The notes beneath the pieces are model-generated. The model worked only from the letters and a program-made list of their open reading frames with translations, was not told the origin of the DNA and ran no database searches. Source: Pseudomonas ovata (GTDB lineage: Bacteria; Pseudomonadota; Gammaproteobacteria; Pseudomonadales; Pseudomonadaceae). From it: a stretch of 64,000 nt of DNA. Of the stretch, positions 10,059 to 20,111 are shown in pieces. Position numbers and translations under genes: made by a program. Numbering within the stretch: the first letter of the stretch is position 1; the number at the start of each line of letters is the position of its first letter. Location: NCBI RefSeq assembly GCF_003131185.1, contig NZ_QFFU01000008.1, forward strand, positions 175,043 through 239,042, read 5' to 3'.

Positions 10059-10927
10059 TGAGCAATAAATCACTGTTCGCACTCATCGTGGGCGTGGTGC
10101 TGGCGATCGTCGCCTGGAACAGCTTCTACATCGTGTCGCAGACCGAGCGTGCCGTACTGCTGCAATTCGGTCGCGTGGTTCAGGCCGATGTCCAGCCAGG
10201 CCTGCATGTGAAGGTCCCCTACGTCAACCAGGTGCGTCGTTTCGATGCCCGCCTGCTGACACTGGATGCGCCGACCCAGCGGTTCCTGACCCTGGAAAAG
10301 AAAGCCGTGATGGTCGATGCCTATGCCAAGTGGCGGGTCAAGGATGCCGAGCGCTTCTACACAGCGACCTCCGGCCTCAAGCAGATTGCCGACGAGCGCC
10401 TGTCGCGTCGTCTGGAGTCGGGCCTGCGTGACCAGTTCGGCAAGCGCACCCTGCACGAAGTCGTGTCGGGTGAGCGTGACGCACTGATGTCGGACATCAC
10501 CGGCTCGCTCAACCGCATGGCGGAGAAAGAGCTGGGCATCGAGGTGGTCGACGTCCGCGTCAAGGCCATCGACCTGCCCAAGGAAGTCAACCGCAGCGTG
10601 TTCGAGCGCATGAGCACCGAGCGTGAGCGTGAGGCGCGCGAACACCGTGCCAAGGGTAACGAGCTGGCCGAAGGCATTCGTGCCGACGCTGATCGTCAGC
10701 GCCGTGTGCTGCTGGCCGAAGCCTATCGCGAGTCCGAAGAGTCGCGCGGTGAGGGGGATGCCCAGGCCGCTGCGATCTACTCCAAGGCCTACGGTCAGGA
10801 CCAGGAGTTCTACTCGTTCTACCGCAGCCTGATGGCGTACCGCGAAAGCTTCTCGAGCAAGAGCGACGTGCTGGTACTGGACCCGAAAAGCGAGTTCTTC
10901 CGCTATCTGGAGAAGGTCAAGCCTTGA
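10058..10927 (+). CDS. hflC: FtsH protease regulator HflC
   Basis: Partner of HflK in the SPFH complex controlling FtsH. An N-terminal membrane anchor lies at residues 5-24 (SLFALIVGVVLAIVAWNSFY), followed by the SPFH domain starting IVSQTERAVLLQFGRV and the helical region ERMSTEREREAREHRAKGNE typical of HflC. Length is 289 residues. The start overlaps the hflK stop, so stoichiometric coupled translation is likely. Two hairpins follow the stop, closing the operon that began at nnrDE. Confidence 0.96.
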   Translation: MSNKSLFALIVGVVLAIVAWNSFYIVSQTERAVLLQFGRVVQADVQPGLHVKVPYVNQVRRFDARLLTLDAPTQRFLTLEKKAVMVDAYAKWRVKDAERFYTATSGLKQIADERLSRRLESGLRDQFGKRTLHEVVSGERDALMSDITGSLNRMAEKELGIEVVDVRVKAIDLPKEVNRSVFERMSTEREREAREHRAKGNELAEGIRADADRQRRVLLAEAYRESEESRGEGDAQAAAIYSKAYGQDQEFYSFYRSLMAYRESFSSKSDVLVLDPKSEFFRYLEKVKP

Positions 10928-10933
10928 TCTGAA

Positions 10934-10970
10934 TCACCCCGCCGGGCGGCAAAACCGTCCGGTAGGGTGA
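10934..10970 (+). terminator. stem-loop immediately after hflC
   Basis: TCACCC at 10934-10939 pairs with GGGTGA at 10965-10970. The nested CCGGGCGG and CCGTCCGG arms pair with one G-T wobble. No T run follows. It may act with the next hairpin as a two-part terminator region. Confidence 0.55.
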
Positions 10971-11000
10971 TCGGATGCAAAAACGTGTGTATGATGCGGC

Positions 11001-11024
11001 AGCCGGGGAAATCCCGGCTTTTTT
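11001..11024 (+). terminator. rho-independent terminator downstream of hflC
   Basis: AGCCGGG and CCCGGCT form a 7-bp stem around GAAAT, followed at once by a run of T (11019-11024). This is a textbook intrinsic terminator and separates the hfl operon from hisZ-purA. Confidence 0.85.
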
Positions 11025-11198
11025 GCGTCTGCACGATTGATTGGTCGCATCCCGTTTCGGGTATGTGGCAGGATTTTTCGAGGAGAGTGGTCCGAGGCCT
11101 GTTCTCGGGTATTTGTCGTGCCCGTCGTATGGCCCCGCTCTCTGCTTCACTCAAGGCTTGCCGCACGGCTTGCCGCCCGCATAAAGGGGAATGGCTTA

Positions 11199-12383
11199 AT
11201 GGCAACGGTTGACCGCTGGCTGCTACCAGATGGCATCGAAGAAGTACTGCCACCGGAAGCTGCGCGTATCGAAGTCGCGCGGCGTCGGGTGTTGGATCTG
11301 TTCCAGAGCTGGGGCTATGAGTTCGTCGTCACCCCGCATATCGAATACCTGGAATCGCTGCTGATTGGCGCCGGGTCCGATCTGGACTTGCGCACCTTCA
11401 AGGTGATCGACCCGCAATCGGGTCGGCAGATGGGCTTTCGCGCCGACATCACGCCACAGGTGGCGCGCATCGACGCACATACCCTCAAACGCGAAGGGCC
11501 GACCCGCCTGTGCTATGCCGGCAGCGTACTGCATGCCAAGCCGCGCGCGCTGTCCAACTCGCGCAGCCCGATCCAGCTGGGCGCCGAATTGTATGGCGAT
11601 GCCAGCACCAGCAGTGACGTCGAAGTCATCAGCCTGATGCTGGGCATGCTGCAATTGGCCGAGGTGCCGGATGTGCACATGGACCTTGGGCACGTGGGGA
11701 TCTACCGTGGCCTGGCGCGCGCGGCGGGCCTGTCCGGCGAAGTCGAGCAGTTGCTGTTCGACGCCCTGCAGCGCAAGGCCATCGATGAAGTGGTGACCCT
11801 CACGACTGGCCTGCCGGCCGACCTGGCGGCCATGTTGCAGGCGCTGGTCGATTTGTGCGGTGATCGTGACGTGCTGACGGCTGCGCGTGAGCGCCTGGCC
11901 GGTGCACCGGCGCCGGTGCTGGCCGCGCTCGATGACCTGCTGGTGGTCGCGCAGCGCCTGACCGCACGCTTCCCGGAGCTGCCGCTGTATTTCGACCTGG
12001 GCGAGTTGCGTGGCTACCACTACCACACCGGTGTGGTGTTTGCCGCATTCGTGCCGGGTGTGGGCGAGTCGATTGCGCAGGGCGGTCGTTACGACGACAT
12101 CGGCGCCGACTTCGGCCGCGCGCGTCCGGCCACCGGTTTTTCCACCGACCTGAAAACCCTGGTGACCCTGGGGCAGGCCGAAATCGAACTTCCGTCCGGC
12201 GGTATCTGGGTGCCGGACAGCACGGATTCGACGCTCTGGCAGCAGGTCTGCCAGTTGCGCAAAGACGGGCAGCGTGTCGTCCAGGCCCTGCCTGGGCAGC
12301 AGGTAAGCGCCGCGCGAGAAGCTGGCTGTGACCGGCAGTTGATCCAGCAGGGCGAGCACTGGCAAGTACTGCCGCTGGCCTGA
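11199..12383 (+). CDS. hisZ: ATP phosphoribosyltransferase regulatory subunit HisZ
   Basis: HisRS-like regulatory subunit that pairs with short-form HisG in the first step of histidine synthesis. Recognisable elements are [20 protein letters not shown] at the N-terminus, [15 protein letters not shown] (motif 2 of the class II synthetase fold) and [25 protein letters not shown] near the C-terminus. It lacks the anticodon-binding domain. The frame opens at 11037, but AAAGGGG at 11183-11189 places the start at ATG 11199, giving 394 residues as in P. aeruginosa. purA follows 54 bases downstream. Confidence 0.94.
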   Translation: MATVDRWLLPDGIEEVLPPEAARIEVARRRVLDLFQSWGYEFVVTPHIEYLESLLIGAGSDLDLRTFKVIDPQSGRQMGFRADITPQVARIDAHTLKREGPTRLCYAGSVLHAKPRALSNSRSPIQLGAELYGDASTSSDVEVISLMLGMLQLAEVPDVHMDLGHVGIYRGLARAAGLSGEVEQLLFDALQRKAIDEVVTLTTGLPADLAAMLQALVDLCGDRDVLTAARERLAGAPAPVLAALDDLLVVAQRLTARFPELPLYFDLGELRGYHYHTGVVFAAFVPGVGESIAQGGRYDDIGADFGRARPATGFSTDLKTLVTLGQAEIELPSGGIWVPDSTDSTLWQQVCQLRKDGQRVVQALPGQQVSAAREAGCDRQLIQQGEHWQVLPLA

Positions 12384-12422
12384 GTTATTCCTGCCGGCGT
12401 CGCCGGTACCAAGTTTGCGTGA

Positions 12423-13730
<1,308 letters not shown>

Positions 13731-13762
13731 TTGATCGCTGTTGCATAAAACCTGCTGTACAG

Positions 13763-13790
13763 ACAAAGGGCCGCGTTTGCGGCCCTTTGT
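13763..13790. terminator. strong symmetric terminator after purA
   Basis: ACAAAGGGCCGC and GCGGCCCTTTGT form a perfect 12-bp stem with a GTTT loop. A/T-rich flanks on both sides let it work in either direction, but only the plus-strand gene purA needs it here. Confidence 0.88.
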
Positions 13791-13866
13791 CATTTCTGCT
13801 TGACCTGCGTCTTGCTGCCGGCACGGCAATTGCTGTAGAAACGTCAGAAAAGGTGCCATCATTTTA

Positions 13867-15828
13867 ATGGCGTTAGTGTCGGGGGTGTCTCCTGTGTCAG
13901 CTGTCCTGTCTCTTCTGCGTAGTCGCTTGCTGCGGCCAGTGTTCATTGCACTCGGCATTGCTCTTTTGGTGCAGGTCCTGATCGCGGTTGCGCTGACGCG
14001 AAGCACCGTCACTGCACTGGAGGCGGATCTGGCGCAAAGCCTGGGGGTAGATTCGCAACAACTGTCCTCGCAGCTGGAGCAGGCCAGTAACGAAGTTGCA
14101 TCCAGCCTCAATGCCTTGTCGGTCAATACCCAGCAGCGCCTGAGCCAGGGGCTGTCCACTCGTCTGAAGGATGAGCAGGTGCAGTTGCGGGCCACGCTGG
14201 AAAAGAGCCTGCGCGAATCGGCCAATGACATGGCCGAGCTGTTGGCGGCCGTGGCGCCGCGTGCGATGTGGGACAACGACACGCCCACCCTGTCCGAGTT
14301 TGCCCGGCGGGCGCAGCGCAACCCCAATGTGCTGTTCGTGGTGTATGACGATGCCGCTGGCGAGCACTTGACCCGCTACCTGGATCGCGACAACCCCAAG
14401 GTCAAGACACTGCTGGCCAACGGACAGGGCGAGCGGGCCATGGACAAGGTGCTCAATGCGGCCAGGACCGATCCTGGTGTGTATTACGTCGAAGCCTCGA
14501 TCAGCCCCAATGGCGTCGAGATCGGCAAGTTGCGCATGGGCGTCTCGACCACCTCTGTCGAAGAAAGCCTGGTCGCGCTGGACAAGCGCTTCTCCGCCCT
14601 GATCACCAGTGGCGAGCAGCTGGTGTCTGCCAGCCTGACCGATGCTTCGGCCGGCAGTGCGGCGGCCTTGCGCAGTCGTTTGCAGGCGGCGCACAGCACC
14701 GCCGGCACCATGGCCGACAACACCCGGATGGCGGTCAAGGAAGCGGCTGAGTCGCTACGCTGGAGGATTGGTCTTAGCCTGGCGCTGATCGGGCTGGGCG
14801 TGCTGTTGCTGGTGGCTGTCGTGCTGGGGCATCGGGTGGTCAACAAGCTGCGCCTGCTGATTGCCGCACTCAACGACCTGGCGGCGGGCGAGGGTGACCT
14901 GACCAAGCGCGTCAGGCTCGACAGCAACGATGAGATTGGTGACATGTCGGCGGCGGTCAACCGCTTCGTCGACAAGCTCCAGCCCATCGTCCGTGAGGCG
15001 GGCGAGGTGGCGCAGCGTACCGGTGTCGAGATCGGGGTGATGAGCGAGCGCAATGCCGGTGCCGATGCTGCTGCCGAGTTGCAGCGCGATGAGGTGGCGG
15101 CCAGCCTGCAGGCGCTGGAGCGCATGGCCGACGAGGCGCAGAACGAAAGCCAGGCCATGCAGGCTGCCTTGCAGCAGGTCGTGGGCATCAAGCGGGCGAC
15201 TGACGAAAATACGCGTACTTCCAATCAGGTGGGTGGCCTGATCGAGGCCCTGGCCGGGCAGGTCGAGACCGGTGCGCAGGTGATCGAGCGGCTGGCCCAG
15301 CAAAGTCAGCAGATCGAGGTGGTGCTGGAGGTCATTCACGGAATTGCCGAGCAGACCAACCTGTTGGCCCTGAACGCTGCCATCGAGGCGGCGCGGGCCG
15401 GCGAGACCGGGCGCGGCTTTGCGGTGGTGGCCGACGAGGTGCGGGCGCTGGCCAGCAAGACCCAGAGTTCGACGGGCGACATCCAGGCCCACATCGGCGC
15501 GCTGCAGCGTGGCGCCAAGGAGGCGGTGGCTGCCATCGATCAGGCTGGCCGACAGGCCAAGGAGGGGCTGGCAGTGTTGCGTGACAGCACCCGCTTGCAG
15601 CAATCAGTGCAGGAGTCGGTCGAGCAGGTGCATGCCGCGATCGGCCTGGCCACCCAGGCCGCCGTGCATCAGGCGCAGGGCGCGCAGGCTGTGCGCGGGC
15701 GCGTCGAGGTGATCCATGCCCAGGCCGAGCGTGCGGCCAAGGTGGTGTCGGCAACCACGGCCAGCGGCAAGGTGCTCAATGGGCTGGCTGCACAACTGAA
15801 GGCCAGTCTGGGACAGTTCAAGGCGTGA
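13867..15828 (+). CDS. methyl-accepting chemotaxis protein
   Basis: Transmembrane chemoreceptor. It has a first membrane helix (about 19-44, [21 protein letters not shown]), a periplasmic sensor of about 250 residues, a second helix (about 299-320), a HAMP domain with [20 protein letters not shown], and a cytoplasmic signalling domain. The hairpin tip [19 protein letters not shown] is intact at about residues 494-512. The sensor is helix-rich, with heptad-like stretches around residues 65-120, and matches no ligand-binding class I can name. There is no C-terminal CheR-tethering pentapeptide. It is monocistronic, between the purA terminator and a hairpin. Ligand unknown. Confidence 0.92.
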   Translation: MALVSGVSPVSAVLSLLRSRLLRPVFIALGIALLVQVLIAVALTRSTVTALEADLAQSLGVDSQQLSSQLEQASNEVASSLNALSVNTQQRLSQGLSTRLKDEQVQLRATLEKSLRESANDMAELLAAVAPRAMWDNDTPTLSEFARRAQRNPNVLFVVYDDAAGEHLTRYLDRDNPKVKTLLANGQGERAMDKVLNAARTDPGVYYVEASISPNGVEIGKLRMGVSTTSVEESLVALDKRFSALITSGEQLVSASLTDASAGSAAALRSRLQAAHSTAGTMADNTRMAVKEAAESLRWRIGLSLALIGLGVLLLVAVVLGHRVVNKLRLLIAALNDLAAGEGDLTKRVRLDSNDEIGDMSAAVNRFVDKLQPIVREAGEVAQRTGVEIGVMSERNAGADAAAELQRDEVAASLQALERMADEAQNESQAMQAALQQVVGIKRATDENTRTSNQVGGLIEALAGQVETGAQVIERLAQQSQQIEVVLEVIHGIAEQTNLLALNAAIEAARAGETGRGFAVVADEVRALASKTQSSTGDIQAHIGALQRGAKEAVAAIDQAGRQAKEGLAVLRDSTRLQQSVQESVEQVHAAIGLATQAAVHQAQGAQAVRGRVEVIHAQAERAAKVVSATTASGKVLNGLAAQLKASLGQFKA

Positions 15829-15848
15829 TCGGGCGGGGCGCTGGCGCG

Positions 15849-15870
15849 CGGCAAGCAGGGGGGCTTGCCG
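15849..15870 (+). terminator. hairpin downstream of the chemoreceptor gene
   Basis: CGGCAAGC at 15849-15856 pairs with GCTTGCCG at 15863-15870 around a six-base AGGGGG loop, 20 bases after the stop. No T tract. It may be a degenerate REP unit or a weak terminator. Confidence 0.45.
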
Positions 15871-15885
15871 GAATGCCGGACCATC

Positions 15886-15974
15886 GCGACCGGCTGCGTT
15901 AGCAGTCGTAAAATTGTGGCGTTTACACAATTTTGCGAGCGCTATGCACTCGGTCGCGGGCAAGCGCGCTCCTA
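15886..15974. repeat. palindromic Pseudomonas intergenic repeat, diverged copy
   Basis: GCGACCGGCTGCG at 15886 and its near-complement ending GCACTCGGTCGC at 15957 are the ends of a large imperfect palindrome with CAGTCGTAAAATTG and ACAATTTTGCGAGCG in the arms. The outer segment GCGCTCCTAC follows. The same palindrome, less diverged, occurs twice at 63606-63731 and 63820-63945. Confidence 0.75.
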
Positions 15975-16014
15975 CGGCACGCAGGTTGCTCGAAAGCCAT
16001 ACGCCAGAAAGCAC

Positions 16015-16039
16015 AAAACCGAGCACTTGGCTCGGTTTT
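16015..16039 (-). terminator. terminator for the two tRNA-Leu genes
   Basis: AAAACCGAGC at 16015-16024 pairs perfectly with GCTCGGTTTT at 16030-16039. Read on the minus strand it lies 9 bases downstream of the tRNA 3' end and is followed by TTTTGTGCTTTCT. Confidence 0.82.
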
Positions 16040-16047
16040 GTCTGAAT

Positions 16048-16134
16048 TGGTGCCCAGGAGAAGACTCGAACTTCCACGACCGTAAGGTCACCAGCACCTG
16101 AAGCTGGCGTGTCTACCAATTTCACCACCTGGGC
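16048..16134 (-). tRNA. tRNA-Leu (anticodon CAG), copy distal to the promoter
   Basis: An 87-nt tRNA with encoded CCA. The acceptor stem is GCCCAGG/CCTGGGC. The anticodon stem CCAGC/GCTGG encloses TTCAGGT, putting anticodon CAG at complement 16098-16100. The long variable arm is typical of class II tRNA-Leu. It differs from its neighbour by compensating changes in the acceptor stem and in the variable arm (ACCTTACGGT versus ACCGCAAGGT). Confidence 0.97.
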
Positions 16135-16212
16135 GGATATTGCATTTGAAGCGTTCGACCGGAATCGAAATCCTGGTCTACTTTAAAACAAGGCAGTACC
16201 TTGTTTTTGAAT

Positions 16213-16299
16213 TGGTGCCCAGAAGAAGACTCGAACTTCCACGACCTTGCGGTCACCAGCACCTGAAGCTGGCGTGTCTACCAATTTCACCATCTGGGC
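16213..16299 (-). tRNA. tRNA-Leu (anticodon CAG), copy proximal to the promoter
   Basis: An 87-nt tRNA with encoded CCA, nearly identical to the copy at 16048-16134. The acceptor stem is GCCCAGA/TCTGGGC. Anticodon CAG is at complement 16263-16265, reading CUG, the commonest leucine codon in Pseudomonas. The two genes are separated by 78 bases and are probably one transcript. Confidence 0.97.
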
Positions 16300-16382
16300 A
16301 ATTCGTTGCTTTCAACCGCATTTTCGTTCGAGAATGCTGTCTGATTCAACTCAACACAGCCTTGGCTGTCGTTGTGGTGCGC

Positions 16383-16411
16383 ATCTTAGGGATGGCCCAA
16401 TGGCCTGTAAA
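16383..16411 (-). promoter_or_regulatory. sigma-70 promoter for the tRNA-Leu pair
   Basis: On the minus strand TTTACA (16411-16406), a 17-base spacer and TAAGAT (16388-16383) form a good promoter, with a GC-rich discriminator GCGCACC as expected for stringently controlled tRNA genes. The predicted start near 16376 leaves a leader of about 77 bases. The stretch from 16300 to 16523 otherwise holds only this and the rnr leader. Confidence 0.7.
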
Positions 16412-16523
16412 GCTCTTTTTCATGTTTTTTGAAAAAAAGTGATCAGGGGGCTGAAACGGCTGCTTAGCGTTTCAATCCTGTATATGCGAAACTGCGCCCT
16501 TCCGAAAAGGTGAATGAATACTA

Positions 16524-19139
16524 ATGGCCGATTGGCAGTCCCTCGATCCCGAGGCCGCTCGAGAAGCGGAAAAATACGAAAACCCCATTCCCAGCCGCGA
16601 GCTGATCCTGCAGCATCTTGCCGAGCGTGGTTCGCCGGCCAGTCGCGAGCAACTGGTCGACGAGTTCGGCCTGACCACCGAAGACCAGTTCGAGGCCCTG
16701 CGCCGCCGCCTGCGCGCGATGGAGCGCGATGGTCAACTGATCTATACGCGGCGTGGAACCTATGCGCCGGTCGACAAGCTGGACCTGATCCTGGGCCGCA
16801 TCAGCGGTCACCGCGACGGTTTCGGCTTCCTGATCCCCGACGATGGTTCCGACGACCTGTTCATGAGTCCGGGCCAGATGCGCCTGGTGTTCGACGGTGA
16901 CCGTGCCCTGGCCCGCGTTTCCGGCCTGGACCGCCGCGGGCGCCGTGAAGGCGTGATCGTCGAAGTCATCTCCCGTGCGCACGAATCCATCGTGGGTCGC
17001 TATTTCGAAGAAAGCGGCATTGGTTTCGTGACCCCGGACAATCCCAAGATCCAGCAGGAAGTGCTGGTCACCACCGGTCGTAACGGTGGCGCCAAGGTTG
17101 GCCAGTTCGTCGAGGTGAAGATCACCCACTGGCCGACACCGCGCTTCCAGCCGCAGGGCGATGTGGTCGAGGTCGTGGGCAACTACATGGCCCCCGGCAT
17201 GGAAATCGACGTGGCGCTGCGCAGCTACGACATTCCCCATGTCTGGCCACAAGGCGTTCTGAAGGAAGCCGCGCGGCTCAAGCCTGAGGTCGAAGAGAAA
17301 GACAAGGCCAACCGCATCGACCTGCGTCACCTGCCGTTCGTGACCATCGACGGCGAAGACGCCCGCGACTTCGACGATGCGGTCTATTGCGAAGCCCGTC
17401 CCGGCAAGCTGCGCCTGTTCTCCGGCGGCTGGAAACTGTACGTGGCGATCGCCGACGTTTCCAGTTACGTCAAGATCGGCTCGGCGCTCGACGACGAAGC
17501 CCAGGTGCGTGGCAACTCGGTGTACTTCCCCGAGCGCGTCATTCCAATGCTGCCCGAAGAGCTGTCTAACGGCCTGTGCTCGCTGAACCCGCATGTCGAT
17601 CGCCTGGCGATGGTCTGCGAGATGGATTTCTCCAAGACCGGCGAGATGGTCGACTACGTGTTCTACGAGGCCGTCATTCACTCGCATGCACGCCTGACCT
17701 ATAACAAGGTCAGCACCCTCCTCGAGCATGGCCGTACCTCCGAAGCGCGAAAGCTGCGTGACGAATACAACGAGGTGGTGCCGGACCTCAAGCAACTGTA
17801 TGCGTTGTACAAGGTGCTGCTGGGCGCACGTCATGCGCGTGGGGCCATCGATTTCGAGACACAGGAAACCCGGATCATCTTCGGCTCCGAGCGCAAAATC
17901 GCCGAAATCCGGCCGACTACGCGCAACGACGCCCACAAGCTGATCGAGGAATGCATGCTGGCGGCCAACGTGGCCACCGCAGAGTTTCTCAAAAAGCATG
18001 AAATCCCGGCCCTGTACCGCGTCCACGACGGTCCGCCGCCAGAGCGCCTGGAAAAGCTCAGCGCTTTCCTCGGCGAGCTGGGGCTGTCGTTGCACAAGGG
18101 CAAGGACGGTCCGTCGCCCAAGGATTACCAGGCCCTGCTGGAAACCGTGCGCGAGCGCCCGGACCATCACCTGATCCAGACCGTCATGCTGCGCTCGCTG
18201 AGCCAGGCGGTGTACACCGCCGACAACAACGGTCACTTTGGTCTGAACTACGAGGCCTACACCCATTTCACCTCGCCGATCCGTCGCTACCCCGACCTGC
18301 TTACGCACCGGGCGATCCGCAGCGTAATCCGCTCCAAGCGCGAAACGACCCATGTGCGTCGCGCCGATGCCGCCACCATTCCCAAGGCGCGCATCTACCC
18401 GTACGACGAGCCGCAGCTCGAGCAACTGGGTGAGCAATGCTCGATGAGCGAGCGCCGTGCCGACGAAGCCACGCGTGACGTGGTCAACTGGCTCAAGTGC
18501 GAGTTCATGAAGGACCGCGTCGGTGAGTCCTTCCCGGGCGTGATCACGGCCGTGACCGGTTTCGGCCTGTTCGTCGAACTGATCGACATCTATGTCGAAG
18601 GCCTGGTGCACGTTACCGCGCTGCCGGACGACTACTACCATTTCGACCCGGTGCATCATCGCCTGGCCGGTGAGCGCAGTGGCCGCAGCTATCGCCTGGG
18701 CGACACCGTCGAGGTCAAGGTCATGCGTGTCGACCTGGACGAGCGCAAGATCGATTTCGAAGTGTCGGCCAAGGCCAAGGCCGCCGACACGGTCGCACCG
18801 GGCAAGCGCAAGCAGCGCCTGCACGAGACCGCGCCGCCGGCCGAGTCAAAGAAGGCCGCAGCGCCGGCACCGGCGCGTGGCGAGCGTCGCAAGTCGAGCG
18901 ACAAATCCTCGGACAAGGCTTCGGGCAAGCGTGCCGTCAGCGATGCCTACTACCCCAGCGATGCGGTGGCCAAGAATGCCGAGGTGCGCAAGAGCCGCGA
19001 ACTGAAGCAGGCACTGCTGAACGAAGCCAAGGGCGCCGGCAAGTCGTCGAGCAAGCCTGCGCGCACTGAGGACTCGTCCGGCAAGCCCAGCAAGCACCGC
19101 AAGGGGCCGTCGCGGTCCAAAACCAAGGGCAAGACATGA
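16524..19139 (+). CDS. rnr: ribonuclease R
   Basis: Processive 3'-5' exoribonuclease that degrades structured RNA. An N-terminal winged helix (about 20-90) is followed by two cold-shock OB folds, the RNB catalytic domain with GEDARDFDDAVYCE (about 272-285, metal-binding aspartates), an S1 domain near residues 670-755 (FPGVITAVTGFGLFVELID), and a long Lys/Ser-rich basic tail after residue 755. Length is 871 residues. ATG 16524 has AAAGGTGA upstream. The tail is low complexity and typical of Pseudomonas RNase R. It overlaps rlmB by four bases, the conserved rnr-rlmB pair. Confidence 0.97.
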   Translation: MADWQSLDPEAAREAEKYENPIPSRELILQHLAERGSPASREQLVDEFGLTTEDQFEALRRRLRAMERDGQLIYTRRGTYAPVDKLDLILGRISGHRDGFGFLIPDDGSDDLFMSPGQMRLVFDGDRALARVSGLDRRGRREGVIVEVISRAHESIVGRYFEESGIGFVTPDNPKIQQEVLVTTGRNGGAKVGQFVEVKITHWPTPRFQPQGDVVEVVGNYMAPGMEIDVALRSYDIPHVWPQGVLKEAARLKPEVEEKDKANRIDLRHLPFVTIDGEDARDFDDAVYCEARPGKLRLFSGGWKLYVAIADVSSYVKIGSALDDEAQVRGNSVYFPERVIPMLPEELSNGLCSLNPHVDRLAMVCEMDFSKTGEMVDYVFYEAVIHSHARLTYNKVSTLLEHGRTSEARKLRDEYNEVVPDLKQLYALYKVLLGARHARGAIDFETQETRIIFGSERKIAEIRPTTRNDAHKLIEECMLAANVATAEFLKKHEIPALYRVHDGPPPERLEKLSAFLGELGLSLHKGKDGPSPKDYQALLETVRERPDHHLIQTVMLRSLSQAVYTADNNGHFGLNYEAYTHFTSPIRRYPDLLTHRAIRSVIRSKRETTHVRRADAATIPKARIYPYDEPQLEQLGEQCSMSERRADEATRDVVNWLKCEFMKDRVGESFPGVITAVTGFGLFVELIDIYVEGLVHVTALPDDYYHFDPVHHRLAGERSGRSYRLGDTVEVKVMRVDLDERKIDFEVSAKAKAADTVAPGKRKQRLHETAPPAESKKAAAPAPARGERRKSSDKSSDKASGKRAVSDAYYPSDAVAKNAEVRKSRELKQALLNEAKGAGKSSSKPARTEDSSGKPSKHRKGPSRSKTKGKT

Positions 19140-19894
19140 GTGACCTGGAAAAAATCTACGGTGTGCATGCCGTAGAGGCGCTGTTGCGTCATCATCCCAA
19201 GCGGGTCAAGCAGATCTGGCTGGCCGAAGGGCGCAGCGAGCCGCGGGTCCAGACTCTGGTCGAGCTGGCCGGGCAGAATCGCGTACAGATCGGCCAGGCC
19301 GAACGGCGCGAGATGGACGCCTGGGTCGAAGGCGTACACCAGGGCGTGGTGGCCGAAGTCAGTCCCAGCCAGGTCTGGGGCGAGGCCATGCTCGACGAGC
19401 TGCTTGAGCGCCATGAAGGGCCGCCGTTGCTGCTGGTGCTCGACGGTGTGACCGACCCGCACAACCTCGGCGCCTGCCTGCGCACCGCCGATGCGGCCGG
19501 TGCCCTGGCGGTGCTGGTGCCCAAGGACAAGTCGGCGACGCTCAATGCGACCGTGCGCAAGGTGGCCTGTGGCGCGGCCGAAGTGATTCCGCTGGTGGCC
19601 GTGACCAACCTGGCGCGTACCCTGGAAAAACTCCAGAATCGCGGCTTGTGGATCGTCGGCACGGCCGGCGAAGCCGAGCAGGAGCTGTACGAGCAGGACC
19701 TGACCGGGCCGATCGTGCTGGTCATGGGGGCCGAAGGCAAGGGCATGCGCCGCCTGACCCGCGAGCATTGTGATTTCCTGGTGCGCCTGCCGATGGCGGG
19801 CAGTGTCAGCAGCCTCAACGTCTCGGTGGCTTCCGGTGTGTGCCTGTTCGAAGCCTTGAGACAGCGCAGCGCCAAGTCGGTGAGCAAGAAGTAA
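19136..19894 (+). CDS. rlmB: 23S rRNA 2'-O-ribose methyltransferase RlmB (Gm2251)
   Basis: SPOUT-fold methyltransferase acting on G2251 of 23S rRNA. The N-terminal substrate-binding domain (YGVHAVEALLRHHPKRVKQIW) is followed by the knotted SAM domain with DPHNLGACLRTADAAG, VMGAEGKGMRRL and the C-terminal PMAGSVSSLNVSVASGV. Length is 252 residues. The start overlaps the rnr stop (ATGA). It is followed by an intrinsic terminator. In P. aeruginosa rpsF comes next; here an accessory cassette intervenes. Confidence 0.96.
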   Translation: MSDLEKIYGVHAVEALLRHHPKRVKQIWLAEGRSEPRVQTLVELAGQNRVQIGQAERREMDAWVEGVHQGVVAEVSPSQVWGEAMLDELLERHEGPPLLLVLDGVTDPHNLGACLRTADAAGALAVLVPKDKSATLNATVRKVACGAAEVIPLVAVTNLARTLEKLQNRGLWIVGTAGEAEQELYEQDLTGPIVLVMGAEGKGMRRLTREHCDFLVRLPMAGSVSSLNVSVASGVCLFEALRQRSAKSVSKK

Positions 19895-19910
19895 GCGGCT
19901 TGCCTGCTTG

Positions 19911-19943
19911 AAAAATACCCCGACCTGTTCGGGGTATTTTTTT
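19911..19943 (+). terminator. rho-independent terminator after rlmB
   Basis: AAATACCCCGA and TCGGGGTATTT form an 11-bp stem with a CCTGT loop and a run of seven T at 19937-19943. Very strong. It isolates the downstream oxidase cassette transcriptionally. Confidence 0.92.
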
Positions 19944-20066
19944 ATCCGGGAGAAACATCGCCAGTCGATAGTTACCGCGACGTGCAGGCATTTCTTCATC
20001 CGCCGTAGGGCATGTCTGTATTTTCTTGAATACTGGCCTGCGGGCGAGTGAGCGCCTATCCATTAA

Positions 20067-20090
20067 GCATGCCCACATGAAGTGGCATGC
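20067..20090. promoter_or_regulatory. inverted repeat in front of the oxidase cassette
   Basis: GCATGCC at 20067-20073 and GGCATGC at 20084-20090 are separated by ten bases. CAC/GTG extends the pairing inward with one bulge. It ends three bases before the ribosome binding site region of the first cassette gene, so it could be an operator or a translational hairpin. The remaining leader from 19944 shows no clear promoter. Confidence 0.45.
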
Positions 20091-20111
20091 CTCTGGAGAA
20101 GGACGCTCAGC

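Noticed and set aside
11037..11198. N-terminal extension of HisZ by 54 residues
   Set aside because: The extension is not family-like and a good ribosome binding site lies directly before ATG 11199.
15865..16442. Plus-strand frames of 78 and 100 codons over the tRNA genes
   Set aside because: They run antisense through the tRNA genes and share the translated tRNA sequence.
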